In this document: in pieces, positions 7,901-15,616 of the stretch
How the letters are laid out: every line of letters begins with the position of its first letter
Position numbering within the stretch: the first letter of the stretch is position 1
Source of the DNA: Candidatus Dactylopiibacterium sp.
Lineage (GTDB): Bacteria; Pseudomonadota; Gammaproteobacteria; Burkholderiales; Rhodocyclaceae
Assembly (NCBI GenBank): GCA_031119555.1
Contig: JAVHXQ010000004.1
Span: 33,168 to 97,167, forward strand
Length of the DNA: 64,000 bases
Direction: 5' to 3'
Program-made: the position numbers and the translations under genes
The notes under the pieces: model-generated
Databases searched by the model: none
What the model saw: the letters and a program-made list of their open reading frames with translations, nothing else
Told to the model about the DNA's origin: nothing

Positions 7901-8379
7901 GCTTGTTCAACCTCGGTGCCCTTGACCAGCGCGATGATGTGTTCGATCGAGAAAAGAAAGATGAGCGCGCCAGCGATCGTGATCGGGACGTTGTAGAGGC
8001 CCTCGGGAAGGCCCAGGGTGGGGATCTTGTAGTCCATGGCGTTGCGGGCCAGGACCGAGCCGTTGTACGACATGCAGGCGCCAAAGCCCGCCACCACGGC
8101 ATGAATGAAGATTTCCAGCCACTTCTTGTACGGCTGCGGGCAGATCGCCAGCAGGGATTCCATGCCGATGTGGCCGGCGTCACGCACGCCGACGGCGGTA
8201 CCGAGCATGGTCACGAACAGCACCAGCAGCAGCGCGAGCGCTTCCGCCCAGGTGGGGGTGTCGTTGAGCACGTAGCGACCGAATACCTGATAGAGCACGC
8301 ACAGGATCACCAGGCCCAGGCCGGCGGTCGCGATCATCAGACAAAACTTAGAGAGTGCTGCGCAGATTCTTGTGTACAT
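7891..8379 (-). CDS. dctQ: TRAP transporter small permease (DctQ)
   Basis: A 162-residue four-helix membrane protein that bridges the binding protein and DctM. The family segment RYVLNDTPTWAEALALLLVLFVTMLGTAVGVR is present around residues 34-66. It lies 78 bp downstream of dctP and overlaps dctM. Confidence 0.92.
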   Translation of the reverse strand: MYTRICAALSKFCLMIATAGLGLVILCVLYQVFGRYVLNDTPTWAEALALLLVLFVTMLGTAVGVRDAGHIGMESLLAICPQPYKKWLEIFIHAVVAGFGACMSYNGSVLARNAMDYKIPTLGLPEGLYNVPITIAGALIFLFSIEHIIALVKGTEVEQAWH

Positions 8380-8457
8380 ATCTGCGGGGTCCTTCCTGCG
8401 AGATGAGACAGAAACCCGGCCGAAGCCATCTCCGGCCGGGCTGTGAGGCTGACGGAC

Positions 8458-9435
8458 TTACTTGACGTCCTGGATGCGCTTGACCAGATCCTTCATGTGC
8501 GGCGTGGTGATGAACTTGGCATACACCGGCACCATCGCGTCCTGGAAGGGCTTCTTGTCGACTTCGACGATCGTCGAGCCGGCCTTGCGCACGATGCCTT
8601 CCGACACCTTCTCGCGTTCAGCCCAGAGCTTGCGCTGCACGGTCGTCGATTCCTTGGCGGCATCGGCGATCAGCTTCTGGTCGGCGGGCGAGAGCTTGTC
8701 CCAGATGACCTTCGAGAAGATCACGATTTCCGGGTTCATGAGGTGCTCGGTGCGGCTGTAGAACTTGGCCGATTCAAAGTGCTTGGAGCTTTCGTACGAC
8801 GGCCAGTTGTTTTCGGCCGCGTCGATCAGGCCGGTACGCAGGCCGACATACACTTCACCCATGGGCATCGGCGACGGGTTGGCACCCATGGCCTGGGCCA
8901 TCGCCACCATCAGGTCGGACTGCTGCACGCGCAGCTTCAGGCCCTTGGTGTCGGCCAGCGTCTTGATGGCCTTCTTGGCGTAGATCGAGCGGGTGCCCGA
9001 ATCGTAATAGGCCAGGCCGATGTAGCCCTTGGCGTTGCAGGAGGAGAGGATTTCCTGGCCGGCCGCGCTGTCCAGGGCCTTGTGCAGGTGGTCGGTGGAG
9101 CGGAACAGGAAGGGCAGGCTGGGGACCAGCGTTTCCTCACAGATGTTGTTCATGAGGTTCAGCGGCACGCGCGCCATGGCCAGCGCGCCGAGCTTGACCT
9201 GCTCGATGACTTCCTTTTCCGTACCCAGGGTGCCGTTCGGGTATACCTTCAGGTCGATGCGACCGTTGCTGCGCTTGGCGAGGTTCTCGCTCATGGAACG
9301 CAGGGCCTTGGTGTTCGGATAGTCCTCACCCCAGATTTCCGAAACCTTGAGTTCGACCTTTTGCTGCGCGATGGCGCCGGACATGAAGCCGGCTGCCAGC
9401 AGCGAAAGCACAATCTTCGAGATAGATGACCGCAT
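8458..9435 (-). CDS. dctP: TRAP transporter solute-binding protein (DctP)
   Basis: A 325-residue periplasmic binding protein. It has a signal peptide (MRSSISKIVLSLLAAGFMSGAIA, cleavage near residue 23) and the DctP fold with the conserved substrate-clamping arginine in GLKLRVQQSDL at about residue 160. The AENNWPSYESSKH segment resembles TRAP receptors I associate with sugar acids such as uronates. That substrate guess is weak, because no catabolic genes lie nearby. The ATG follows AGGAGACACATACG. First gene of the dctPQM-terC-gntR series. Confidence 0.92.
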   Translation of the reverse strand: MRSSISKIVLSLLAAGFMSGAIAQQKVELKVSEIWGEDYPNTKALRSMSENLAKRSNGRIDLKVYPNGTLGTEKEVIEQVKLGALAMARVPLNLMNNICEETLVPSLPFLFRSTDHLHKALDSAAGQEILSSCNAKGYIGLAYYDSGTRSIYAKKAIKTLADTKGLKLRVQQSDLMVAMAQAMGANPSPMPMGEVYVGLRTGLIDAAENNWPSYESSKHFESAKFYSRTEHLMNPEIVIFSKVIWDKLSPADQKLIADAAKESTTVQRKLWAEREKVSEGIVRKAGSTIVEVDKKPFQDAMVPVYAKFITTPHMKDLVKRIQDVK

Positions 9436-9516
9436 CGTATGTGTCTCCTGTTACTACCTGTCTGTGATGGGACAGCGTGGCTGTCGCGAGGCCGCTGCCA
9501 TACAGGACTCGTCTCG

Positions 9517-9527
9517 TTGTATGACAA
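9517..9527. promoter_or_regulatory. FadR-class GntR operator candidate upstream of dctP
   Basis: TTGTATGACAA is a perfect dyad that fits the FadR-subfamily operator pattern TNGTNNNACNA at every position. Read on the minus strand it overlaps TTGTCA, a possible -35 element 17 bp from a weak -10 (TGTATG), so binding there would block dctP transcription. Confidence 0.5.
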
Positions 9528-9743
9528 ATCAGCGGGACGGAAAGTAACATCCGCTCTAGCCTTTTTAAAGTACGTGATAACGCCGTCAGGGTTTACCCAA
9601 AAGTTTAGGTGTATACCGGTAACATCCTGTTGTTTAAGGGAAAATTCCATTGTGTCAAGTGCATGTTTGAGCCGCTTTTAGATTACGCGAATCCCATTTT
9701 CCAGTAGTGCGTTCTGATCCCGGACAAAAAGGCAGACATTATT

Positions 9744-9758
9744 CTTGTCAGACACAAG
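9744..9758. promoter_or_regulatory. Second TTGT/ACAA dyad in the dctP-thrC gap
   Basis: CTTGTCAGACACAAG is a perfect dyad with TTGT/ACAA arms 5 bp apart; TTGTCAGACA also fits the first ten positions of the FadR-class pattern. It lies about 310 bp above dctP and may be an auxiliary operator. This is weaker evidence than the site at 9517. Confidence 0.25.
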
Positions 9759-9792
9759 CAGGGGTTGTGCAAAAGGTGTCATGACGAAAAAT

Positions 9793-9831
9793 GGACGTAA
9801 AAACCATTTCAAAATAATGGCTTATACGTCC
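9793..9831. repeat. 39-bp two-part inverted repeat in an AT-richer gap
   Basis: GGACGTA...TACGTCC (7 bp) and CCATT...AATGG (5 bp) are nested around TCAAAAT, separated by symmetric 4-base mismatches. The surrounding 9540-9850 stretch is visibly AT-richer than the rest of the window and contains no ORF I can support. It may be an operator for an unidentified regulator or a structured RNA. Confidence 0.45.
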
Positions 9832-9861
9832 ACTCGGGCAGGTGCATGGGCGATGAAACGC

Positions 9862-9887
9862 AAACGGGCCGCCCGCAGGCGACCCGT
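9862..9887 (-). terminator. Terminator of the alaA-GNAT-hom-thrC operon
   Basis: On the minus strand ACGGGTCGCC pairs with GGCGGCCCGT (one G-T pair) around TGCG. It sits 20 bp after the thrC stop and is followed by a short T-run (TTT, then GCGTTT). Confidence 0.65.
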
Positions 9888-9906
9888 CGCTTTTCGTGCC
9901 GTGAAA

Positions 9907-11337
9907 TCAGTGCGTGTGGGCGACGACGAAGGCCTTGACGGCCTCGGTGCTCACCTCCATGACTTCCACGCGCTGGGGCAGGCTTTCGATTTCCTGCATC
10001 GCGGCGGGGCGCCAGGGCTTTTCGCCGAGGGCTTCGACCAGGGTCTCTTCGAACTTCGCGGGCAGGGCGGTTTCCAGCACGATGGTCGGAATGCCCGTCT
10101 CCCGGTGTTCGTATGCCACCTTGAGGCCGTCCGCGGTGTGCGGGTCGATCATGAGTCCGCTGGCGCGGTAGATCTGGCGGATGGTGTCGAGGCGGTTCGC
10201 ATGCGACGACGAGCCCGAGACGAATCCGAACTCCGCCAGACGGCCCCAGTGGGGCGTGGCGGTGAGGTCGAAATGCCCGCCCGCGTCCACGGCCCGCCAG
10301 AGATCCCGCACCACGGCGGGATCGCGCCCGACGAGGTCGAACACGAAACGCTCGAAATTCGACGCCTTCGAGATGTCCATCGACGGACTGGACGTGACAT
10401 GCACGTCGGCGGTCTTGCGCGGGCGGTAGAGGCCGGTGCGGAAGAACTCGTCGAGCACGTCGTTTTCGTTGGTGGCGAGAATCAGCTTGTGGATGGGCAG
10501 GCCCATCATGCGCGCGATGTGGCCCGCGCAGATGTTGCCGAAGTTGCCCGAGGGCACCGCGAAGCTCACCTTCTGGTCGTTCGTGGTGGTGGCCGCGAGC
10601 CAGCCCTTGAAGTAGTAGATGACCTGGGCGGCCACGCGGCCCCAGTTGATGGAATTCACCGCGCCGATGCGGTGCCGGGTCTTGAATTCAAGATCGTTGG
10701 ACACGGCTTTCACGATGTCCTGCGCATCGTCGAACATGCCGCGCACGGCGATGTTGAAGATGTTCGCATCCTGCAGCGAATACATCTGCGCGCGCTGGAA
10801 GACACTCATGTTCTCGCGCGGCGAGAGCATGAAGACGCGCACGCCGCGCTTGCCCCGCATTGCGTACTCGGCGGCCGAACCGGTGTCGCCCGAGGTGGCA
10901 CCGAGGATGTTGATCTCTTCGCCGCGACGCGCGAGGACGTACTCGAAAAGGTTGCCGAGCAACTGCATCGCCATGTCCTTGAAGGCGAGCGTGGGCCCGT
11001 TCGAGAGCTCCTGCAGGTAGAGGCCTTCTTCGAGCCGGCGCAGCGGCGTGATCTGGCTGGCGTCGGAGTCGGCGCGACCGTTGCAATACACGCCTGCGGT
11101 ATAGGTCTTCGCGCAGATGGCGCGCAGGTCGTCAGCGGGGATGTCGGTGGCGAACTTCGAGAGGATCGCGAAGGCCAGCTCGGCGTAGCTCATCGCCCGC
11201 ATGGCGGTCAGCTCGGCGTCGCCGATGCGGGGATAGGCGACCGGCAGCGACAGTCCGCCGTCGACCATCAGGCCGCCGAGCAGGATGTCGGAAAAGCCCA
11301 GTTGCGGCGACTGGCCGCGAGTCGAGAGATATTTCAT
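9907..11337 (-). CDS. thrC: Threonine synthase
   Basis: PLP enzyme that converts O-phosphohomoserine to threonine. The 476 residues fit the longer proteobacterial form. The lysine that binds PLP is in NGPTLAFKDMAMQLL at about residue 120, and the phosphate-binding glycine-rich region is GATSGDTGSAAEYAMRG and PSGNFGNI. It is the last gene of a minus-strand operon, 103 bp after hom, so homoserine produced by Hom can pass towards threonine; homoserine kinase is not in the window. Confidence 0.96.
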   Translation of the reverse strand: MKYLSTRGQSPQLGFSDILLGGLMVDGGLSLPVAYPRIGDAELTAMRAMSYAELAFAILSKFATDIPADDLRAICAKTYTAGVYCNGRADSDASQITPLRRLEEGLYLQELSNGPTLAFKDMAMQLLGNLFEYVLARRGEEINILGATSGDTGSAAEYAMRGKRGVRVFMLSPRENMSVFQRAQMYSLQDANIFNIAVRGMFDDAQDIVKAVSNDLEFKTRHRIGAVNSINWGRVAAQVIYYFKGWLAATTTNDQKVSFAVPSGNFGNICAGHIARMMGLPIHKLILATNENDVLDEFFRTGLYRPRKTADVHVTSSPSMDISKASNFERFVFDLVGRDPAVVRDLWRAVDAGGHFDLTATPHWGRLAEFGFVSGSSSHANRLDTIRQIYRASGLMIDPHTADGLKVAYEHRETGIPTIVLETALPAKFEETLVEALGEKPWRPAAMQEIESLPQRVEVMEVSTEAVKAFVVAHTH

Positions 11338-11440
11338 GTATGCGCCGGGGAGGCCGCGGAGCCGGATGGGCGGGCGTCGCGACCGGCTGGGCGCTCCGCC
11401 TGGCTTCCGAATCGCGCTGCCTGCGCCCTTCTCCTTTGTG

Positions 11441-12751
11441 TCAGTTCAGCTCTTCAAGGCGGATCTTCGTGACCGCGCCGACGATGGTATCCAGAGCCTC
11501 GATCTTGGTGATCGCGGCGTTGACCTGACCTTCGATGGCCACGTGCGTGAGCAGGATCAGATCGGTCTGGTGTTCGCCCGCCGCCGGCTCCTTCTGCAGG
11601 ATCGCATCGATGGAGATGCTGCTCTCGGCGAGGATGCGCGTGATGGCGGCGAGCACGCCCGTGCGATCCTCGACCCGCATGCGCAGGTAGTAGGCGGTTT
11701 CGGTGGCTTCGATCGGCAGGATGGGCAGGTCGACGATGCGGTCGGCCTGGAACGCCAGGTGCGGGACGCGATGCTCCGCCTCCGCCGTCGCGAGGCGGGT
11801 GATGTCGACGAGGTCGGCGATCACCGCCGAGGCCGTGGGTTCGGCGCCGGCGCCCTTGCCGTAGTAGAGCGTGGTGCCGACCGCATCGGCCTGCACCTGG
11901 ACGGCGTTCATGGCCCCTTCGACATTTGCGATCAGGCGGCTGGCGGGAATCAGCGTGGGGTGCACGCGCAGCTCGACCCCTTGCTCGCGGCGGCGCGCGA
12001 TGCCGAGCAGCTTGATGCGATAACCCAGTTGCTCGGCATATTTGATGTCCACGGCCTCGAGCCGGGTGATGCCTTCGACGTAAGCCTTGTCAAACTGCAC
12101 GGGAATGCCGAAGGCGAGCGCGCTCATGAGCGTGGCCTTGTGCGCGGCGTCGATGCCCTCGATGTCGAAGGTCGGATCGGCTTCGGCGTAGCCCAGTGCC
12201 TGGGCTTCCTTGAGCACTTCGGCGAACGGCAGTCCCTTGTCGCGCATCTCGGAGAGGATGAAGTTCGTCGTGCCGTTGATGATGCCCGCCACCCACTGGA
12301 TGCGGTTGGCCGAGAGGCCTTCGCGCAGCGCCTTGATGATGGGAATGCCGCCCGCCACGGCCGCCTCGAAGGCGACCGTGACGCCGCGCGCCTGGGCCGC
12401 GGCGAAGATTTCCTTGCCATGCACGGCGAGCAGGGCCTTGTTGGCCGTGACCACGTGCTTGCCATTTTCGATGGCGGCGAGCACCAGATCCTTCGCGATG
12501 GTGTAGCCGCCGATGAGCTCGATGATGACGTCGATGTCCGGGTCGCGCACGAGCTCGAAGGCGTCGGCGGTGATGCGGGCCGCGCCGCCGGTGACCTGAT
12601 GGGCGAGTTCGGTATTGCGGTCCGCCACCGCGGTGATGCGGATCGGACGCCCCGCGCGGCGCGTGATCTCTTCGGCGTTGCGCGAGAGAACGGTCCAGGT
12701 GCCACCGCCAACGGTGCCAATGCCCAGCAGGCCTGCATTGATTGGTTTCAT
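11441..12751 (-). CDS. hom: Homoserine dehydrogenase
   Basis: NAD(P)-dependent reduction of aspartate semialdehyde to homoserine. The 436 residues contain the Rossmann motif GLLGIGTVGGGTW at the start, the catalytic-domain segment GIINGTTNFILSEM, and a C-terminal ACT domain (YLRMRVEDRTGVLAAITRILAESSISI, residues about 350-420) that suggests feedback control by threonine. Its ATG overlaps the TGA of the GNAT gene by four bases (ATGA). Confidence 0.97.
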   Translation of the reverse strand: MKPINAGLLGIGTVGGGTWTVLSRNAEEITRRAGRPIRITAVADRNTELAHQVTGGAARITADAFELVRDPDIDVIIELIGGYTIAKDLVLAAIENGKHVVTANKALLAVHGKEIFAAAQARGVTVAFEAAVAGGIPIIKALREGLSANRIQWVAGIINGTTNFILSEMRDKGLPFAEVLKEAQALGYAEADPTFDIEGIDAAHKATLMSALAFGIPVQFDKAYVEGITRLEAVDIKYAEQLGYRIKLLGIARRREQGVELRVHPTLIPASRLIANVEGAMNAVQVQADAVGTTLYYGKGAGAEPTASAVIADLVDITRLATAEAEHRVPHLAFQADRIVDLPILPIEATETAYYLRMRVEDRTGVLAAITRILAESSISIDAILQKEPAAGEHQTDLILLTHVAIEGQVNAAITKIEALDTIVGAVTKIRLEELN

Positions 12752-13203
12752 ACGAGCTGTTTCTTGAAGTTGTGAGCCGTGATGAAAAAGCCTTCACGGA
12801 AATAGAAAGCGTGCGCGCGGAAGCGCTGCACGCCCGAATCGAGGGTGAGGCCGCCCGCCCCGAGGGCCCGGGCGCGCGCGCCCAGCGCCTCGATGAGCGC
12901 ATGGCCCGCGCCTTGCGATCGCTGCGACTCATCGGTCACGAGGTCGTCGACGTAGAACTTGATGCCCCGTTCGCTGTAAGTGTCTTCATGGCAGCGCCAG
13001 AGCGCGAGCCCGGCCACCGCCTCGTCGTGAAGTGCCAGCGTCACGCGGCCGCCGCCGGCGCAGACGCGCGACATCTTGGCAACATAATCGGCCGGCAGGT
13101 CAGGGCGCAGCTGACGATGAACGGTTTCGGCGCGCGCGAGCCAGAGCGGCTCGCGGATCGCGCCGGCCGCGTCGCACAGATCGAGGATGCGGAACTCAGG
13201 CAT
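12748..13203 (-). CDS. GNAT-family N-acetyltransferase
   Basis: A 151-residue protein with the GNAT acetyl-CoA-binding region FYVDDLVTDESQRSQGAGHALIEAL (the motif A V/I-x-x-x-x-R/Q-G-x-G/A form at about residues 86-108) and a late FYFREGFF strand. The start at 13203 (MPEFRILDL) was chosen over the ORF track's longer frame because it overlaps the aminotransferase stop by only 8 bp. It is coupled on both sides, to the aminotransferase and to hom. The substrate is unknown. Confidence 0.8.
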   Translation of the reverse strand: MPEFRILDLCDAAGAIREPLWLARAETVHRQLRPDLPADYVAKMSRVCAGGGRVTLALHDEAVAGLALWRCHEDTYSERGIKFYVDDLVTDESQRSQGAGHALIEALGARARALGAGGLTLDSGVQRFRAHAFYFREGFFITAHNFKKQLV

Positions 13204-14485
13204 GACGCTTGCGATAACCATCGAGGAAGCGGGCCAGGCGGTTGATCGCTTCACGCAGCGTTTCTTCGTGCGGCAGGAACACGATGCGGAAGTGGTCGGG
13301 CGTTTTCCAGTTGAAACCGGTGCCCTGCACGAGCAGCACGCGTTCGGCCTCGAGCAGCTCGAGGATGAACTGCTGGTCGTCCTTGATCGGGTACATCTTG
13401 GGGTCGAGCCTGGGGAACGCGTAGAGCGCGGCGCGCGGCTTGACGCTGCTCACGCCCGGGATCGCATTGAGCAGTTCGTGGGCGATGTCGCGCTGGCGCG
13501 CGAGGCGCCCGCCGCTGCGCACGAGATCGTTGATGCTCTGGTATCCGCCCAGCGCGGTCTGGATCGCGAGCTGTCCCGGCGTGTTGGCGCACAGGCGCAT
13601 CGAGGCCAGCATGTTCAGCCCCTCGATGTAGTCGCGCGCATGGCGCTTCTCACCCGACACCACCATCCAGCCTGCGCGGTAGCCGCAGGACCGGTAGTTC
13701 TTCGACAGGCCGTTGAAGGTCAGGAACAGGATGTCGTCGGCGAGCGAGGCGATGCTGGTGTGCACGGCATCGTCGTAGAGGGTCTTGTCGTAGATCTCGT
13801 CGGCGAACACGATGAGCTGGTGTTCGCGGGCCACCTGCACGATCTCTTCGAGCACTTCGCGCGGGTAGAGGGCGCCCGTCGGATTGTTCGGATTGATGAT
13901 GACGATGGCGCGCGTGTTCGGCGTGACCTTGCGGCGGATGTCGGCCACATCGGGCATCCAGTCGGACTGTTCGTCGCACATGTAATGCACCGGCGTGCCA
14001 CCGGAAAGGGCCACCGCGCCGGTGTACAGGGGGTAGTCGGGGGCGGGCAGCAGGACTTCGTCGCCCGTGTTGAGCAGCGCGTTCATGCTCATCACGATGA
14101 GTTCGGAAGCACCGTTGCCCAGGTAGACATCGTCCACCGTCACACCGGCGATCTTCTTTTCCTGACAATAATGGACGATGGCCTTGCGCGGCGCGAAGAG
14201 CCCCTTGGAATCGGTGTAGCCCGCCGCGTCGGGCAGGTTGCGGATCATGTCCTGGATGATCTCGTCCGGGGGCAGAAGACCGAAGTGCGCGACGTTGCCG
14301 ATGTTCAGCTTCATGATGCGCTGGCCTTCTTCTTCCATCTGGCGCGCGCGTTCGAGCACCGGCCCGCGGATGTCATAACAGACGTTCGCGAGCTTGGCCG
14401 ACTTCACCACGGCACGCGCCGCGGCGGCCGAAGCGTTCTTCGTGCTGTCCGGGGTTGCGAGGTGAAGTGCATGGCCTTGTTTCAT
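13196..14485 (-). CDS. alaA: Alanine/aspartate-type aminotransferase (AlaA-like)
   Basis: A class I PLP aminotransferase of 429 residues, most like the AlaA glutamate-pyruvate transaminases. Family features are NIGNVAHFGLLPPDEIIQ, the INPNNPTGALYP stretch, VFADEIYDKTLYDD, and the PLP lysine in FNGLSKNYRSCGYRAGW. The ATG at 14485 (MKQGHALHL) has GGAG eight bases upstream; the 56 extra residues of the ORF track look non-coding. First gene of an operon with GNAT, hom and thrC, so a role in amino-acid nitrogen flow is likely. Confidence 0.9.
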   Translation of the reverse strand: MKQGHALHLATPDSTKNASAAAARAVVKSAKLANVCYDIRGPVLERARQMEEEGQRIMKLNIGNVAHFGLLPPDEIIQDMIRNLPDAAGYTDSKGLFAPRKAIVHYCQEKKIAGVTVDDVYLGNGASELIVMSMNALLNTGDEVLLPAPDYPLYTGAVALSGGTPVHYMCDEQSDWMPDVADIRRKVTPNTRAIVIINPNNPTGALYPREVLEEIVQVAREHQLIVFADEIYDKTLYDDAVHTSIASLADDILFLTFNGLSKNYRSCGYRAGWMVVSGEKRHARDYIEGLNMLASMRLCANTPGQLAIQTALGGYQSINDLVRSGGRLARQRDIAHELLNAIPGVSSVKPRAALYAFPRLDPKMYPIKDDQQFILELLEAERVLLVQGTGFNWKTPDHFRIVFLPHEETLREAINRLARFLDGYRKRHA

Positions 14486-14612
14486 GATGGAAGCTCCGGT
14501 TGCGGGCGGATTTGCCCATGGACCCACTATGATAGCGAAAGCCCGGCCTTCACTGGCGTCTTCGCTGCAAGGTCGCGCGCCGGCCAGAATTCCTGCATGC
14601 ATGGAGGATGCG

Positions 14613-14993
14613 ATGAAGCTCAGCAAGGAACACACCGAGGGCGTCGTCCTCATCGACGCCTACGATGCCTCCAGCGTGACGGTGGCCGGCGAGGCGCATG
14701 CCGCGAGCCTGCTCGTGAGCCCTGACGCGGGGGCCCGCAGCTGGGCCGTGACGGGCATCGACGCCCTGACGCCGCAGCGCCTGCAGGACGTCGTGTCCGC
14801 GCGGCCGGCCGTGGTGCTGATCGGCACCGGGCGGCGCCAGCGCTTTCCGCCTTCCACGGTGCTGCGTCCGCTCATCGAGGCGCGGATCGGTTTCGAGATC
14901 ATGGATACGGGCTCGGCCTGCCGCACCTACAACCTGCTCGCGGCGGAGGGGCGCAAGGTGCTGGCGGCGCTCATCGTCGACGAGGCCCCCTAG
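14613..14993 (+). CDS. Mth938-like domain protein (DUF498/NDUFAF3 family)
   Basis: A 126-residue single-domain protein. The family hallmarks are PAVVLIGTGRRQRFPP and the late IGFEIMDTGSACRTYNLLAAEGRKV segment. Eukaryotic relatives assist respiratory complex I assembly; the bacterial role is uncertain. The ATG at 14613 follows GGAGGATGCG. It is divergent from the aminotransferase and 107 bp upstream of bcp, which it may share a transcript with. Confidence 0.85.
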   Translation: MKLSKEHTEGVVLIDAYDASSVTVAGEAHAASLLVSPDAGARSWAVTGIDALTPQRLQDVVSARPAVVLIGTGRRQRFPPSTVLRPLIEARIGFEIMDTGSACRTYNLLAAEGRKVLAALIVDEAP

Positions 14994-15100
14994 CCGAATC
15001 AAGGGCTTGGAAAAGCCCTTCTGGCGGCGTGTTGCGGGGCGTCGCGAATGCCGATACGCTGGCACGCAATGGGCCGTTGCCCATGCGAGGAGCCACCAGA

Positions 15101-15559
15101 ATGTCATCGGTACGCGTTCCTGATCTCACGCTGCCCGCCACGGGCTTCCCTCAGGAAATATCGCTCGCCGCTCAAGCGGGCAAAAAACTCGTTCTCTACT
15201 TCTATCCGAAGGACAACACGCCCGGCTGTACCACCGAGGGCATCGACTTCGCGCGCCTGCACGACGCGTTCGTCGCCGCGGGGGCCGTGGTGTTCGGCGT
15301 CTCGCGCGACAGCGTGAAATCGCACGACGGATTCAAGTGCAGGCACGCCTTCCCCTTCGAGCTGCTCTCCGATGCCGACGAGGCCCTGTGTCAGGCGCTG
15401 GACGTGATCCGTCTGAAGAACCTGTACGGCAAGCAGGTGCGCGGCATCGAACGCAGCACCTTCGTCTTCGATGCCGCCGGACGGCTCGTGCGCGAGTGGC
15501 GCGGGGTGAAGGTGCCAGGCCATGCGCAGGACGTGCTCGATTTCGTGAAAGGACTCTGA
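15101..15559 (+). CDS. bcp: Thiol peroxidase Bcp/PrxQ
   Basis: Peroxiredoxin that reduces hydrogen and alkyl peroxides using thioredoxin. The 152-residue chain has the active-site motif YFYPKDNTPGCTTE with peroxidatic Cys43. The usual PrxQ resolving Cys five residues later is absent (Ile48). Cys80 and Cys97 are the only other cysteines I see in the central region, so it may be a one-Cys type or use a different partner. The start follows GAGGAGCCACCAGA. Confidence 0.9.
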   Translation: MSSVRVPDLTLPATGFPQEISLAAQAGKKLVLYFYPKDNTPGCTTEGIDFARLHDAFVAAGAVVFGVSRDSVKSHDGFKCRHAFPFELLSDADEALCQALDVIRLKNLYGKQVRGIERSTFVFDAAGRLVREWRGVKVPGHAQDVLDFVKGL

Positions 15560-15616
15560 CGCCGCAAGCCTGGGTTCGTCGCCCGCCCTCCCGTGTTCCT
15601 TACTGGTTCAGACGAC

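Noticed and set aside
5831-7996. 721-residue plus-strand ORF
   Set aside because: It is antisense to terC and dctM, with composition rich in His, Asp, Arg and Gln and no domain; a shadow ORF.
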